64,000 nt of DNA from assembly GCA_020636445.1 (NCBI GenBank), contig JACJXV010000019.1, positions 1 to 64,000 on the forward strand. The letters are read 5' to 3'. The DNA is from Lewinellaceae bacterium (lineage in GTDB: Bacteria; Bacteroidota; Bacteroidia; Chitinophagales; Saprospiraceae). Position 1 is the stretch's first letter. The number at the start of each line of letters is the position of its first letter. The notes beneath the pieces are model-generated. The model searched no databases and was not told the DNA's origin. It was given only the letters and a program-made list of their open reading frames with translations. Both the position numbers and the translations under genes were made by a program. Positions 16,679 to 25,719 of the stretch are shown piece by piece.

Positions 16679-19393
16679 ATGCGAATCTTATCCATACTTC
16701 TGTTTCTCAGTCTCGGTTTAACAACCCTGTTATCTGCACAGCCGGCTACTACCGGTAAAGATCGCTGGACAATCGACGATATTCTCTTTACCGAGTCTGT
16801 GGGGCAGCCGGTGGTTTCCCCAAATAACCAACTCCTGGTGTGGGCTAAACGTCGGGGCGTAAAAGAGAAAGATCGTTTTGTTGCCGATCTGTACCTTACC
16901 CGCCTCAATCAACTACGCGATGGAAAACCACTGACCACTCAGCTCACCCACCAGGATGAAAATGATTCCTCTCCTTTCTTTTCGCGGGATGGAGAAACTA
17001 TTTACTTCCTCTCTTCCCGGGAAGAAGGTAAAAAGCTGTGGTCGATGAGCATCTTCGGCGGCGAACCAGAGGCCGTCGCCGAATTCAAGACCGGCATTAG
17101 TAATCCACAGTGGTTATCGGACTCCACCCTGGCTTTTGTTTCCACCGAAGGAACAACCTTGTACGAGGCGCAGCGCAAAGAACGCAAGGACAATGTTGCC
17201 GTTATTGAAGATTCGGTGCATTGGTCGGTGGAGCGCCTTTTTGTTTATCATTTAAAAACCAAAAAAACGACCCGCCTGACGGATAATCGCTACCAGATAG
17301 GTGATTACAAGGCCTCCCGCGATGGTCAATGGGTAGTGTACAGCCTCATCCGTAGTCCGCATTACGGCATTGATGGCAAACCAGCTCCAACCTATCATCT
17401 CCTAAACGTTGCCACCGGACAAACCCAGCAGATCTTGTCCGGTATGCAAACCCCGGGAAATTTTCAGTTTACGGCCGACAATCAGGGGTTTTATTTTACT
17501 GCTATCCGATCCTCTAACCCCGAATGGCAAGGCGCGGGGGTTGGGTTAGTGTATTACTACGACCTGGCTAGTAGTGGCTATCAACAAGTTAACCTCGACT
17601 GGAAATGGGAAATGGAAGGTAGCTTTGATGTCGTCGGGAATGATATCCTGGTCACGCTCGCCAATGGCCCTACCAATGTCCTGGCCTATTACCAGCACAC
17701 CGGAAATACCTGGCGAAAATCGGTTATCGATCTGGGAGACAAGAACGAGCATGTCAATGTCATGGCTGTATCGATGGATGGTACCCGGGTGGTATATGAC
17801 CATTCTACCGCCAGCCAGCTCCCCCGGTATTACACGGCTACCCTAACCCGGCAAAACAACCAATTAAGCTGGCAAAATGAGGTAGAATGGATCGAACTCA
17901 ACAAAGGCCTGCAAAAAAAACCGATTGCCCGCTCAGAAGTGATGCGCTGGAAAGGATACCAGGGTGAAGAAGTAACTGGGATCCTATATTATCCAGAAAA
18001 TTACGACCCTGCCAAACGGTATCCCTTAATGCTTTCCATTCATGGGGGCCCTTCGGGAGTAGACATGGACCGGTGGAGTGAACGCTGGAGTACTTATCCG
18101 CAGATCATGAGCCAGCGTGGCGCTTTTGTCCTGAAACCCAACTATCATGGCTCCTCTAATCACGGACAGGCTTTTGTCGAATCCATCAAGCAGAACTATT
18201 ATACTCCGGAATTAACCGATATCACAAACGCCATCCAGGTGCTGGACGAACGCGGGATGATCGACCGGCAACAACTTGGTGCCATGGGTTGGTCGAACGG
18301 TGCCATCCTCACCACCATGCTTACCGTCCGTTATCCGGATATGTTCAAAGTAGCTTGTGCCGGAGCTGGTGATGTAAACTGGACCTCTGACTACGGAACT
18401 TGCCAATTCGGGGTAACCTTCGACCAAAGTTATTTCGGCGGCGCTCCCTGGGATAACCGGAATGGAAAGACCTACAACGAACAGTATATTTTGCTTTCCC
18501 CACTCTTCGAGATGGAGCAAGTAAAGACCCCTACCATCATTTTCCACGGCAGTGAGGATCGGGCCGTGCCGCGGGATCAGAGTTGGGAATACTACCGTGC
18601 CCTGCAGCAAATTGGGCAGGCACCGGTGCGTTTCCTATGGTTTCCCGACCAACCGCACGGGTTACAAAAAATCACCCACCAGCAGCGCAAAATGACCGAA
18701 GAACTCGCCTGGATTGATCAGTACTTATTCGGGAAAAACGATCAGGAGAACGAGGCGTTGAAAAAGGATAGCCCGCTGGCCCAACTGTTAGTTCGGGATA
18801 GTACCGCACGCTATCAGGGGCAGTTTGGTGTATTCCAGGGGGGGAAATTACTCCCCGAAGTAGTAACGGCCCACCCTGATTCGTTAGCCATGGGTCGCTT
18901 TGAGGTTACCAATGCCCAATTCCGGCAGTTTGACCCTCGCCGCGCTTATCCGGCAGGCCAGGATAACTACCCCGCTGAAGTAACGCTGGAACAAGCCAAG
19001 GCCTACCTGACCTGGCTGAATAAATTGACCGGAAAAACCTACCGCTTACCCGCTGCCGCAGAAGCTAAGGCATTGCACAAACAGGCCCATAGCTTTGCCG
19101 CCAAGGAAAATACCCTGAATTACTGGGCAGGATACGATATTACCCCGCTGGAAGTACCCCTGTTGCAGGAAAAGATTGCCAAACTCCAACAGACGCTCTT
19201 CCTTCCGGTCGGCTCTTTTGCTGCCCAAAAAACAGGACAAGCCTCCTTGTATGATTTGGGGGGCAATTTAGCCGAATGGGCCGCCGATGGAACGACCTAC
19301 GGTTGGAGTGCCTATGATTTTGTGGATGCCCGACAGCCCCAAGCGCCATCGGTGCGGAAACAAAACGGGTTCAGAATCGTGCTGTCGTTATAG
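16679..19393 (+). CDS. S9 family prolyl oligopeptidase fused to an FGE/SUMF1-like C-terminal domain
   Basis: A signal peptide ends near residue 20, so the enzyme is exported. Residues about 30-430 form the DPP-IV-like propeller. Residues 450-690 are the peptidase S9 hydrolase with GWSNG (Ser539), Asp627 (GSEDRAVP) and His660 (DQPHGLQ). Unusually the protein continues to 904 residues with an FGE-sulfatase-like region: MGRFEVTNAQFRQF, KAYLTWLNKLTGKTYRLP, LYDLGGNLAEWAADG and a final GFRIVLS. Ordinary S9 enzymes of this kind end near 650-700. The added domain appears short of a full FGE fold, and no catalytic Cys pair was seen, so it may be a structural or binding module. The fusion is one uninterrupted frame. 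Confidence 0.87.
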   Translation: MRILSILLFLSLGLTTLLSAQPATTGKDRWTIDDILFTESVGQPVVSPNNQLLVWAKRRGVKEKDRFVADLYLTRLNQLRDGKPLTTQLTHQDENDSSPFFSRDGETIYFLSSREEGKKLWSMSIFGGEPEAVAEFKTGISNPQWLSDSTLAFVSTEGTTLYEAQRKERKDNVAVIEDSVHWSVERLFVYHLKTKKTTRLTDNRYQIGDYKASRDGQWVVYSLIRSPHYGIDGKPAPTYHLLNVATGQTQQILSGMQTPGNFQFTADNQGFYFTAIRSSNPEWQGAGVGLVYYYDLASSGYQQVNLDWKWEMEGSFDVVGNDILVTLANGPTNVLAYYQHTGNTWRKSVIDLGDKNEHVNVMAVSMDGTRVVYDHSTASQLPRYYTATLTRQNNQLSWQNEVEWIELNKGLQKKPIARSEVMRWKGYQGEEVTGILYYPENYDPAKRYPLMLSIHGGPSGVDMDRWSERWSTYPQIMSQRGAFVLKPNYHGSSNHGQAFVESIKQNYYTPELTDITNAIQVLDERGMIDRQQLGAMGWSNGAILTTMLTVRYPDMFKVACAGAGDVNWTSDYGTCQFGVTFDQSYFGGAPWDNRNGKTYNEQYILLSPLFEMEQVKTPTIIFHGSEDRAVPRDQSWEYYRALQQIGQAPVRFLWFPDQPHGLQKITHQQRKMTEELAWIDQYLFGKNDQENEALKKDSPLAQLLVRDSTARYQGQFGVFQGGKLLPEVVTAHPDSLAMGRFEVTNAQFRQFDPRRAYPAGQDNYPAEVTLEQAKAYLTWLNKLTGKTYRLPAAAEAKALHKQAHSFAAKENTLNYWAGYDITPLEVPLLQEKIAKLQQTLFLPVGSFAAQKTGQASLYDLGGNLAEWAADGTTYGWSAYDFVDARQPQAPSVRKQNGFRIVLSL

Positions 19394-19406
19394 CGTGTTG
19401 GTCTAC

Positions 19407-19787
19407 TCCTGAAACATGAGTCATCCCAAATTTTGGACAATCTGGCTTTCTGGTTTAGAGCCGTAGGTCGCTTCGCTTCCTACTCGTTTAGAGACGCCCC
19501 TACGGCGCTCGTTTAGAAAGTTTAGAGGGACCAGGCGGGCAAGTTTGGGCTAGCGGGGTTTTAAAGTTTACACAACGTCCTCCAAACCATTTCAACGCTA
19601 AACTTTCTAAACCATTCACGCAGCGAATTCTCTAAACAAGCCACAAACGGAGTGAGTTTTGAATCCTGACAAAAGTCGGGGTGGCGGCTCTAAACCAGCC
19701 TGCCCTCCCTAGGCGGGTAAACCCTCCATAGGCGGGTAAACCCTGTCTGCCACCAAATCAGCATTCGGGATGACTCATATTTTAGGA
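19407..19787. repeat. 381-bp nested fold-back (inverted repeat) element, noncoding
   Basis: Matching arms occur in mirror order: TCCT (19407-19410) with AGGA (19784-19787), ATGAGTCATCCC (19416-19427) with GGGATGACTCAT (19767-19778), CTGGTTTAGAGCCG (19450-19463) with CGGCTCTAAACCAG (19685-19698), and GTTTAGAAAGTTTAG (19511-19525) with CTAAACTTTCTAAAC (19598-19612). It holds no gene. This could be a decayed mobile element or a large structured noncoding sequence. Confidence 0.75.
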
Positions 19788-19876
19788 TTAGGTCCTGTTC
19801 GGTGGAATCTTCAAATTTCATACGGGCTATTGGCCTCAATTCCTAAAAAATAAACTTTATAAACCATGCATCGCGG

Positions 19877-20050
19877 CATAAACCGAGTGAGCAAAGCGAA
19901 CGGCATAAACTGAACGAACGGAGTGAGTGGCATAAACCGTTTATCAGCGTGTTAGCGCATCAGCAATTGGCTTGTTGGGTATTAGCGTGTTGGCGCCTTC
20001 GCTAAAAAATAAACCCCATAAACCGAGTGAGCAAAGCGAACGGCATAAAC
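19877..20050. repeat. 34-bp direct repeat pair with CATAAAC words, noncoding
   Basis: The same 34 bases occur at 19877-19910 and 20017-20050, each beginning and ending with CATAAAC and containing GAGTGAGCAAAGCGAACG. CATAAAC also occurs between and after them. The whole 19394-20505 spacer has no convincing gene; its last 300 bases are AT-rich with AAACGGTA-type repeats (20170-20222) and probably hold the promoter for the next gene. Confidence 0.7.
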
Positions 20051-20505
20051 CTCATAAACCAGGTTTTTGGCATCTTAGCAGGTTGAATTTGCCAATGCCC
20101 GCAGGTCGTCAACGACCAGGACTCTGTACCTCCTGACCGCTGAAACACCTCCCTTCGCACACCTGATTCCAGGTAAACGGTAGCTTTTTTTCAGAAAACG
20201 GTATGTTTTTTAAAGAAAACGTGCATTTTATCCTGCGACTACTGGTTTTTCTCAGGAAAGGTTATTACATTTGATCTGTGTTCCCCTGCAGCCGTATTCA
20301 TTTCAGCTGAAAACGTTGCTATGAGAAGCGCCATGAAGCGCAGGTACTATGAGAAAACTTCTTTTTTTAGGTGGATGCCGGTCTTTTACCGCTGACCACC
20401 TTCCAATCATTCCCAAAAGCTGAAAACTGATTTTGCCCGTAAATATTGGGCAGCTGGCAAGTGCTATGCCGACTTGCCAGTGGTGATGCTTGTGAACTAC
20501 AGATT

Positions 20506-23500
20506 ATGAGAAAATTACCATTACTGTGGTTGATGGTAATAGGTTTGTTGCTTTTGGACCCTCCCCCCCGTGTTTTTGCCCAAAGCAACACAGCGGCAAC
20601 GCGCCTGTTCAACCCGGTAAACTTTGCCAATTTGCAGTGGCGCTTCGCAGGGCCACTCAAAGGAGGGAGGGTTAATGCGGTTGTCGGCATACCGACGCAA
20701 CCGTTCACCTACTTCCTGGGAAGTACCGGTGGTGGTGTTTGGAAGACGGAAGATGCCGGCACCACTTGGGTAAATATCTCAGACCGCGATTTCCAAAGCG
20801 GCACAATTGGTGCGATTGCCATTGCACCCAATGATCCTAACATCATATATGTGGGCACCGGGGAGCACGCCGTACGGGGCACGATGACTTCCCATGGCGA
20901 CGGTGTTTACCGGTCTACCGATGGTGGCCAAACCTGGCAGCATCTGGGCCTTGTAGAGAGTCGCCACATTGCAGCTATTGCCATCCACCCTTCCAATCCG
21001 GATATTGTCTATGTAGCAGCCCAGGGGGCTCAATATGGCCGGAGTACCACCCGGGGTGTTTATCGGTCTACCGATGGCGGCCGTCACTGGCAGCAAATTC
21101 TATACATTGATGAGCTTACGGGCGCCTGTGACCTGAGTTTAGACCCCAATAATCCGCGAGTCCTTTATGCCGGTATGTGGGATCATCAACGCCAGCCCTG
21201 GTATATGCGCAGTGGCGGAAAAGGTTCGGGACTATATAAATCTACCGATGGTGGCGACAACTGGGAAAAGCTAACCAACGGCTTACCCAGGGACTTGGGT
21301 AAAGTAGGCATCGCCGTAAGTCCTGCCCGACTCGGCCGAATCTTTGCTATCGTCGAAGCCGAAGAAGGCGGTGTTTACCGCTCTGATGATGCCGGCAAAA
21401 GCTGGGTGCGTACGTCTGCCGACCGCAGCGCCATCGCCCGCGCCTGGTATTACACCAAAATAGTCCCAGATCCCCAGGACGCCGAAACCGTTTATGTGCT
21501 GAATGCACCGCTCCTACGATCGATCGACGGCGGCAAAACCTTTGAAGCTATTCCTAACCCGCACACGGATCAACATGCGCTGTGGATAAACCCCCAACAC
21601 CCGCAATGGATGATTCTGGGCAATGATGGTGGGGCTGCCATCTCCCTGAACGGCGGCAAAACCTGGAGTAGCCAGAACAATCAACCTACCGCACAAATTT
21701 ACCGTGTTCAAGCCGATGGGCGCTTTCCGTACTTCATTTACGGATCCCAACAAGATAATTCCACGATTGCTATTCCAAACCGCAGTGATGCGGATGAAAA
21801 TGGTTGGTATACCGTAGGTGAATCGGAAAGCGCCTTTATCGCCTTTGACAACCCACAAAACCCCACACTGGTTTTTTCCAGTGGTTACCAGGGAAATATC
21901 AGTGTTTTTGACACCCGAACCCAGACCAGTAAGGACATCATGGCCTACCCTATCCTGGGATTGGCCGGTGAGCCCCGCCAGCAAAAGTTCCGCTTCAACT
22001 GGAATGCACCCTTAATAAATGATCCCCACACAAAAGGGGTACTGTACCATGGGGCTAATGTTGTTCTACGCAGCACCGACAGCGGACAATCCTGGCAAGC
22101 CATCAGCCCTGACCTTACGCGAAATGACCCCACTAAACAAGGCCCGGGAGGAGGCCCCTTCACCAATGAAGGCGCTGGTGCCGAAGTGTACAATACGCTG
22201 AGTTACCTCGCCTGTTCGCCCCAACAATCCGGAGAGATTTGGGCAGGCAGCGATGATGGTCGCCTTCACCTCACCCACAACGGCGGAGAATCCTGGCTGG
22301 ATATCACTCCTCCCGGACTTGGTGAAGCGCTGATCAATGCCATTGAGGTTTCCCCACATCAGGCAGGTACCGCCTATATTGCTGCCACCCGCCATGCGTT
22401 CAATGATCTGCAGCCACTGATCTATCGAACGCGGGATTACGGAAAATCCTGGACCCTGCAGGTCAAAGGCATCGATGCCGATGCCTTCACCCGAGTGGTC
22501 AGAGAAGACCCTAAGCAACCGGGGCTGCTCTACGCCGGCACCGAACGGGGATTCTATTTTTCCCCTGACGCCGGTGACAACTGGTACGCCCTTGACCTCA
22601 ACCTCCCCCCCTGCCCGATTACCGACTTACTGGTCCACGACAATGACCTCATTGCTGCCACGGCCGGCCGGGGCCTTTGGATACTGGACGACCTGGGGCC
22701 ATTGCAACAAACACAAGGGTTTCCCAATGAACTCACCGCAGCCCTTTACCAACCCCACCCTGCCTTTCGCTATGTTTCCGGACAACTGGGGCCCGACCCT
22801 GATGCTCCCGCTGCCGAACTGGCCGATGAAGGGCAGGCAGCTATCGACTACTATTTACCGAATAATCTCCCCGACTCCAGTCTAATCTGTCTGGAGATAC
22901 GCGATGCCGAGCAGCAAATTGTACGACGGTTTTCCAACCGGGCAACCGACGGATGCCCCATTTATGAAGGTGGCCCACCCACGAATAGCCTCTTATCCGT
23001 TCGCCGGGGTGTAAACCGATTCTATTGGGACCTGCGGCGTAATACACTCCCTGGTGTTCCCAAAGTATTTATCCTCGGTGATTACCGGGGGGGCGCGGTA
23101 GCTCCGGGCACTTACACCGTGAACCTCCTGATTAACAAACAGGTTACCGCCACAGCCTCCCTGACGGTGCTGCCGGATCCTCGTCTGGAGGGTACCGTAG
23201 ACGCTGCCGATTACCAGCGCCAGGATCGCTTCCTCAAAGACCTCGAAGCCCAAATAACGGATATGCATCAGTCGCTGAACCAAATGCGGGAAATGCGCGA
23301 CCAGATGCAGAGCCTGATGGGTTTTCTGGAAAAACAAAACTCCTGCCAGGACCTCATCGAAACCGGGAAAGAAGCCATTGCCCGCATTAATACCTGGGAG
23401 AAAGTGCTCATTGAGCCTGCCCAGCAAACCGCACAAGATGTGATCAACTTCCCCAATAAACTCTGTGCTGAATTTCTGGACCTTAAGCGACGGGCCGACA

Positions 23501-23679
23501 GTCATGATCCGCGCCTTAGTCAAGGCATCACCCAGCGGGCCGATGACCTGCAAACGGAATGGCTCACACATAAGGTGTTAATGCAGGAAATCCTGAGCCG
23601 CGAAATAGCCAGCTTCAACAGGATTTTTAAGGAAAAAAATATTCCGGCGCTGATTCTACCGGCCACCAGCGCCTTTTAA
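20506..23679 (+). CDS. Large exported BNR/VPS10-like beta-propeller protein
   Basis: A 1057-residue protein starting at 20506, which gives a signal peptide (MRKLPLLWLMVIGLLLLDPPPRVFAQ). Repeated STDGGxxW / SDDAGKSW / SPDAGDNW Asp-box motifs occur from about residue 60 to 760, marking BNR/sortilin-type propeller blades (WD40/YVTN/BNR glycosyl-hydrolase-like superfamily). The C-terminal 200 residues are helical and charged and may be coiled coil. Such proteins are surface or periplasmic, often of unknown substrate. The earlier in-frame ATG at 20446 would precede the signal peptide and is rejected. A strong terminator follows. Confidence 0.83.
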   Translation: MRKLPLLWLMVIGLLLLDPPPRVFAQSNTAATRLFNPVNFANLQWRFAGPLKGGRVNAVVGIPTQPFTYFLGSTGGGVWKTEDAGTTWVNISDRDFQSGTIGAIAIAPNDPNIIYVGTGEHAVRGTMTSHGDGVYRSTDGGQTWQHLGLVESRHIAAIAIHPSNPDIVYVAAQGAQYGRSTTRGVYRSTDGGRHWQQILYIDELTGACDLSLDPNNPRVLYAGMWDHQRQPWYMRSGGKGSGLYKSTDGGDNWEKLTNGLPRDLGKVGIAVSPARLGRIFAIVEAEEGGVYRSDDAGKSWVRTSADRSAIARAWYYTKIVPDPQDAETVYVLNAPLLRSIDGGKTFEAIPNPHTDQHALWINPQHPQWMILGNDGGAAISLNGGKTWSSQNNQPTAQIYRVQADGRFPYFIYGSQQDNSTIAIPNRSDADENGWYTVGESESAFIAFDNPQNPTLVFSSGYQGNISVFDTRTQTSKDIMAYPILGLAGEPRQQKFRFNWNAPLINDPHTKGVLYHGANVVLRSTDSGQSWQAISPDLTRNDPTKQGPGGGPFTNEGAGAEVYNTLSYLACSPQQSGEIWAGSDDGRLHLTHNGGESWLDITPPGLGEALINAIEVSPHQAGTAYIAATRHAFNDLQPLIYRTRDYGKSWTLQVKGIDADAFTRVVREDPKQPGLLYAGTERGFYFSPDAGDNWYALDLNLPPCPITDLLVHDNDLIAATAGRGLWILDDLGPLQQTQGFPNELTAALYQPHPAFRYVSGQLGPDPDAPAAELADEGQAAIDYYLPNNLPDSSLICLEIRDAEQQIVRRFSNRATDGCPIYEGGPPTNSLLSVRRGVNRFYWDLRRNTLPGVPKVFILGDYRGGAVAPGTYTVNLLINKQVTATASLTVLPDPRLEGTVDAADYQRQDRFLKDLEAQITDMHQSLNQMREMRDQMQSLMGFLEKQNSCQDLIETGKEAIARINTWEKVLIEPAQQTAQDVINFPNKLCAEFLDLKRRADSHDPRLSQGITQRADDLQTEWLTHKVLMQEILSREIASFNRIFKEKNIPALILPATSAF

Positions 23680-23713
23680 GGCTGCCGCATGCTAGTAGGC
23701 TAACTATATAATA

Positions 23714-23757
23714 CGCCCCAAACCAATGAATCGCCTTGGTTTGGGGCGCATTATTTT
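23714..23757 (+). terminator. Rho-independent terminator after the BNR gene
   Basis: A perfect 13-bp stem (CGCCCCAAACCAA, 23714-23726, with TTGGTTTGGGGCG, 23736-23748) and a T-rich tail (CATTATTTTT). Confidence 0.85.
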
Positions 23758-23801
23758 TCTACACTCTCCCCGCTTTTTTTTCGCAAATTCACTGGAAAAT
23801 G

Positions 23802-23809
23802 TACCTTTG
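23802..23809 (+). promoter_or_regulatory. Bacteroidota -7 box (TACCTTTG) before a small membrane gene
   Basis: Exact TAnnTTTG match 23 bases before the ATG at 23832, with a T-run about 20 bases upstream in the -33 position. Confidence 0.55.
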
Positions 23810-23831
23810 CGGGGTATTAAATGACAGACAA

Positions 23832-23987
23832 ATGGAAAGTGCAAAAAACTCGACCGCCACGGACTGGATTATCTTTTTGATTTCCCTGGTTGTTATGATT
23901 GGGTTACTGGCGTATGCTTCTGAATGGTTCTGGCTGGCCCTGCCTTTTGTGCTAACGTATTTCGTGAAGGCACTTCGGATGATGTAA
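23832..23987 (+). CDS. Small membrane protein (51 aa), hypothetical
   Basis: The start at 23832 gives MESAKNSTATDW and then two hydrophobic helices, about residues 12-28 and 31-45, ending KALRMM. The promoter box at 23802-23809 lies after the alternative upstream start at 23736, which makes the short form the better choice. I do not recognise the family. The following 415 bases to 24402 hold no gene, only heptad repeats and palindromes. Confidence 0.55.
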   Translation: MESAKNSTATDWIIFLISLVVMIGLLAYASEWFWLALPFVLTYFVKALRMM

Positions 23988-23996
23988 TTTTTGGGG

Positions 23997-24031
23997 GTTA
24001 CTGGTAACTGGTTTTTGGTTACTGGTTTTTG
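23997..24031. repeat. Heptad repeat of the GTNNCTG type
   Basis: Five consecutive 7-mers: GTTACTG, GTAACTG, GTTTTTG, GTTACTG, GTTTTTG. The same 7-base pattern forms a longer array at 51521-51618. Confidence 0.6.
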
Positions 24032-24273
24032 GAATCCCGAATCACCCATCCCATCCCGGTGCAAGTGCCCTTACCCTTGCCTCTGCCCTAGAGGTATCAA
24101 CTACTTCTGCGATTGTATTTATCCCCGGAGAGCATTCCCGGGGACGGACTGGTTTATAGCCAATGGTCCTGGATTCTTTTTAGGTGGGTATTTTTCACCA
24201 CCGATGTACACCGATTTTCACGGATTAGGTGCTGGCGCTGGCGCACGGAGTATCAAGCCTGTTTGGATTCTCT

Positions 24274-24328
24274 GGCGCTACGTATACTAAACTTTCAAAG
24301 TTTAGTATACGTAGTGATTCTTAGCGCC
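24274..24328. repeat. Palindrome with a perfect 18-bp stem
   Basis: The left arm 24278-24295 (CTACGTATACTAAACTTT) pairs exactly with 24298-24315 around a 2-base centre (outermost pair off by at most one base). Flanking GGCGC (24274-24278) and GCGCC (24324-24328) extend it. It is noncoding, and there is no T run. Confidence 0.7.
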
Positions 24329-24340
24329 AACTAAAACAAA

Positions 24341-24375
24341 GGGCACGCTGAAACCAATGGTGTTTCAGCGTGCCC
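24341..24375. terminator. Terminator for the thioredoxin-like gene (minus strand; may act both ways)
   Basis: A 14-bp perfect stem (GGGCACGCTGAAAC with GTTTCAGCGTGCCC, 24362-24375). On the minus strand it is followed by TTTGTTTTAG, which fits termination of the gene ending at 24403. Confidence 0.75.
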
Positions 24376-24402
24376 TTTCACAGGCCAAATTCGCAGTGCG
24401 AT

Positions 24403-25017
24403 TTATCCTTTTTTCTTCGTCTTAATCGTACAGCCGATGGCCTTGGTGAAGGTTAGTTCAGGCTCATTGCCGGCTTCCATGGCGGCTACAGCTTCTTCCA
24501 CATAGCGGCGGGTTACGCCCGTTTCATCCTGTGGATTATCATCGATAGCACCGATATAGCGCACTTTCCGGCTTTTATCCAGCAGGAAGACATGAGGAGT
24601 CCGCGAAGCACCATAGGCCGGGTAAATCTCCTGACCTTCATCGAGCAGGTAGGCAAACGGGAAGCCTTTTTCTTTGGCACGTTCCTGCATTTTCTCAAAG
24701 CTATCACCAGGTTGTACTTCCGGGTCATTCGGCTGGATCGCAATTACCGGGTAGCCTTTGGCGGCCATTTTCTGGTGTAATTCAATCAACCGATCCTCGT
24801 ACATAACAGCATACGGACAGGTATTGCAGGTAAAGGTTACAATAAACCCTTTGGCATCGGGAAAATCGGCCAGGGAAACCATCTTGCCATCAATATTGCG
24901 CAAGGTAAAATCAGGAGCCGTATCGCCAACGGCTAATCCTGGTTCCGTCTGTACTGCCGACATACCGATCAAGGCAACCGCAACCAGTGCGAACCAAAGT
25001 CCAATTACTTTCTTCAT
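24403..25017 (-). CDS. Exported thioredoxin-fold protein (AhpC/TSA-like redoxin)
   Basis: Signal peptide about 1-22. The AhpC/redoxin fold starts at VGDTAPDFTLRNIDG. The redox pair is C64 and C67 (TFTCNTCPYAV), as in the peroxiredoxin-like 'redoxin' proteins often annotated as thioredoxin family. The distal cis-Pro segment SRTPHVFLLDKSRKVRYIGAIDDNP also fits. It likely acts on disulfides in the periplasm. A second thioredoxin-like gene lies 108 bases upstream on the same strand. Confidence 0.85.
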   Translation of the reverse strand: MKKVIGLWFALVAVALIGMSAVQTEPGLAVGDTAPDFTLRNIDGKMVSLADFPDAKGFIVTFTCNTCPYAVMYEDRLIELHQKMAAKGYPVIAIQPNDPEVQPGDSFEKMQERAKEKGFPFAYLLDEGQEIYPAYGASRTPHVFLLDKSRKVRYIGAIDDNPQDETGVTRRYVEEAVAAMEAGNEPELTFTKAIGCTIKTKKKG

Positions 25018-25125
25018 AAGGTTTTATTTTTTTCGTGAATAAGTAGATATGCTGATAGCAAAAAAGATAAACGCTTACGCTTTGCAAAGGAGGTTAATCA
25101 TTAAACCCCTATCCATTCGTTTAGT

Positions 25126-25638
25126 TTACTGTTTTAGCTCCGCCAGCAAGTCAGTCAGTTCCGAGTAGCTGGAAAATTGCTCGCCGTGGAAAATGCGCTT
25201 ACCTCCCTGATAAACGACAGTCGCCGGTATAGCTCCATCCCACTCAGTGCTGACCTTGTCAATCCAATCGTTGTATTTACCATCCAGCAGAACAGCTACG
25301 GGTGGTTTCAGGGGATGCTCCGCAAGGAAAGGCACCAGCTTGCGGGTTAGGTCGCGGCGAAAATCCAGACTAACCAAAAGCACTTTTACGGGCTTTTGCG
25401 CCACATTGACGTGCAGCGAATCGAAATAGGGTAATTCTTCCACACAGGGTTTACACCAGGTTGCCCAAAAATTGATCACATAAGTGGTATCATTGTCCTG
25501 GGCCATAACCGGCGCAAAATCGGCGTACGTTTCGTAAACCGTGAACGGGAATGGAGTTCCTTCTTCCTGGGCCGCAAGGAAGGTGGACAGCGAAAGTGCT
25601 CCCACCACCCCTAAGATTCGGATGGCCTTTTTTAGCAT
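25126..25638 (-). CDS. TlpA-like thioredoxin family protein, exported
   Basis: A 170-residue protein with a signal peptide (to about residue 23). The thioredoxin active site is WCKPC (C62, C65) in VINFWATWCKPCVEELPYF. Conserved fold elements include VLLVSLDFRR and a cis-Pro in GAIPATVVYQGG. TlpA-type proteins reduce periplasmic disulfides, for example in cytochrome maturation; the partner here is unknown. Confidence 0.88.
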   Translation of the reverse strand: MLKKAIRILGVVGALSLSTFLAAQEEGTPFPFTVYETYADFAPVMAQDNDTTYVINFWATWCKPCVEELPYFDSLHVNVAQKPVKVLLVSLDFRRDLTRKLVPFLAEHPLKPPVAVLLDGKYNDWIDKVSTEWDGAIPATVVYQGGKRIFHGEQFSSYSELTDLLAELKQ

Positions 25639-25719
25639 AATTCAGGTACATTTTAATGTGCTTGCAAGATGCGAAATCCCGCAGCGGGTTTCCGTTAATA
25701 TTTCGTTAAAGCCTATCCA

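Noticed and set aside
20446..20505. Upstream start for the BNR protein
   Set aside because: It places a polar leader before the signal peptide; the ATG at 20506 gives a clean signal.
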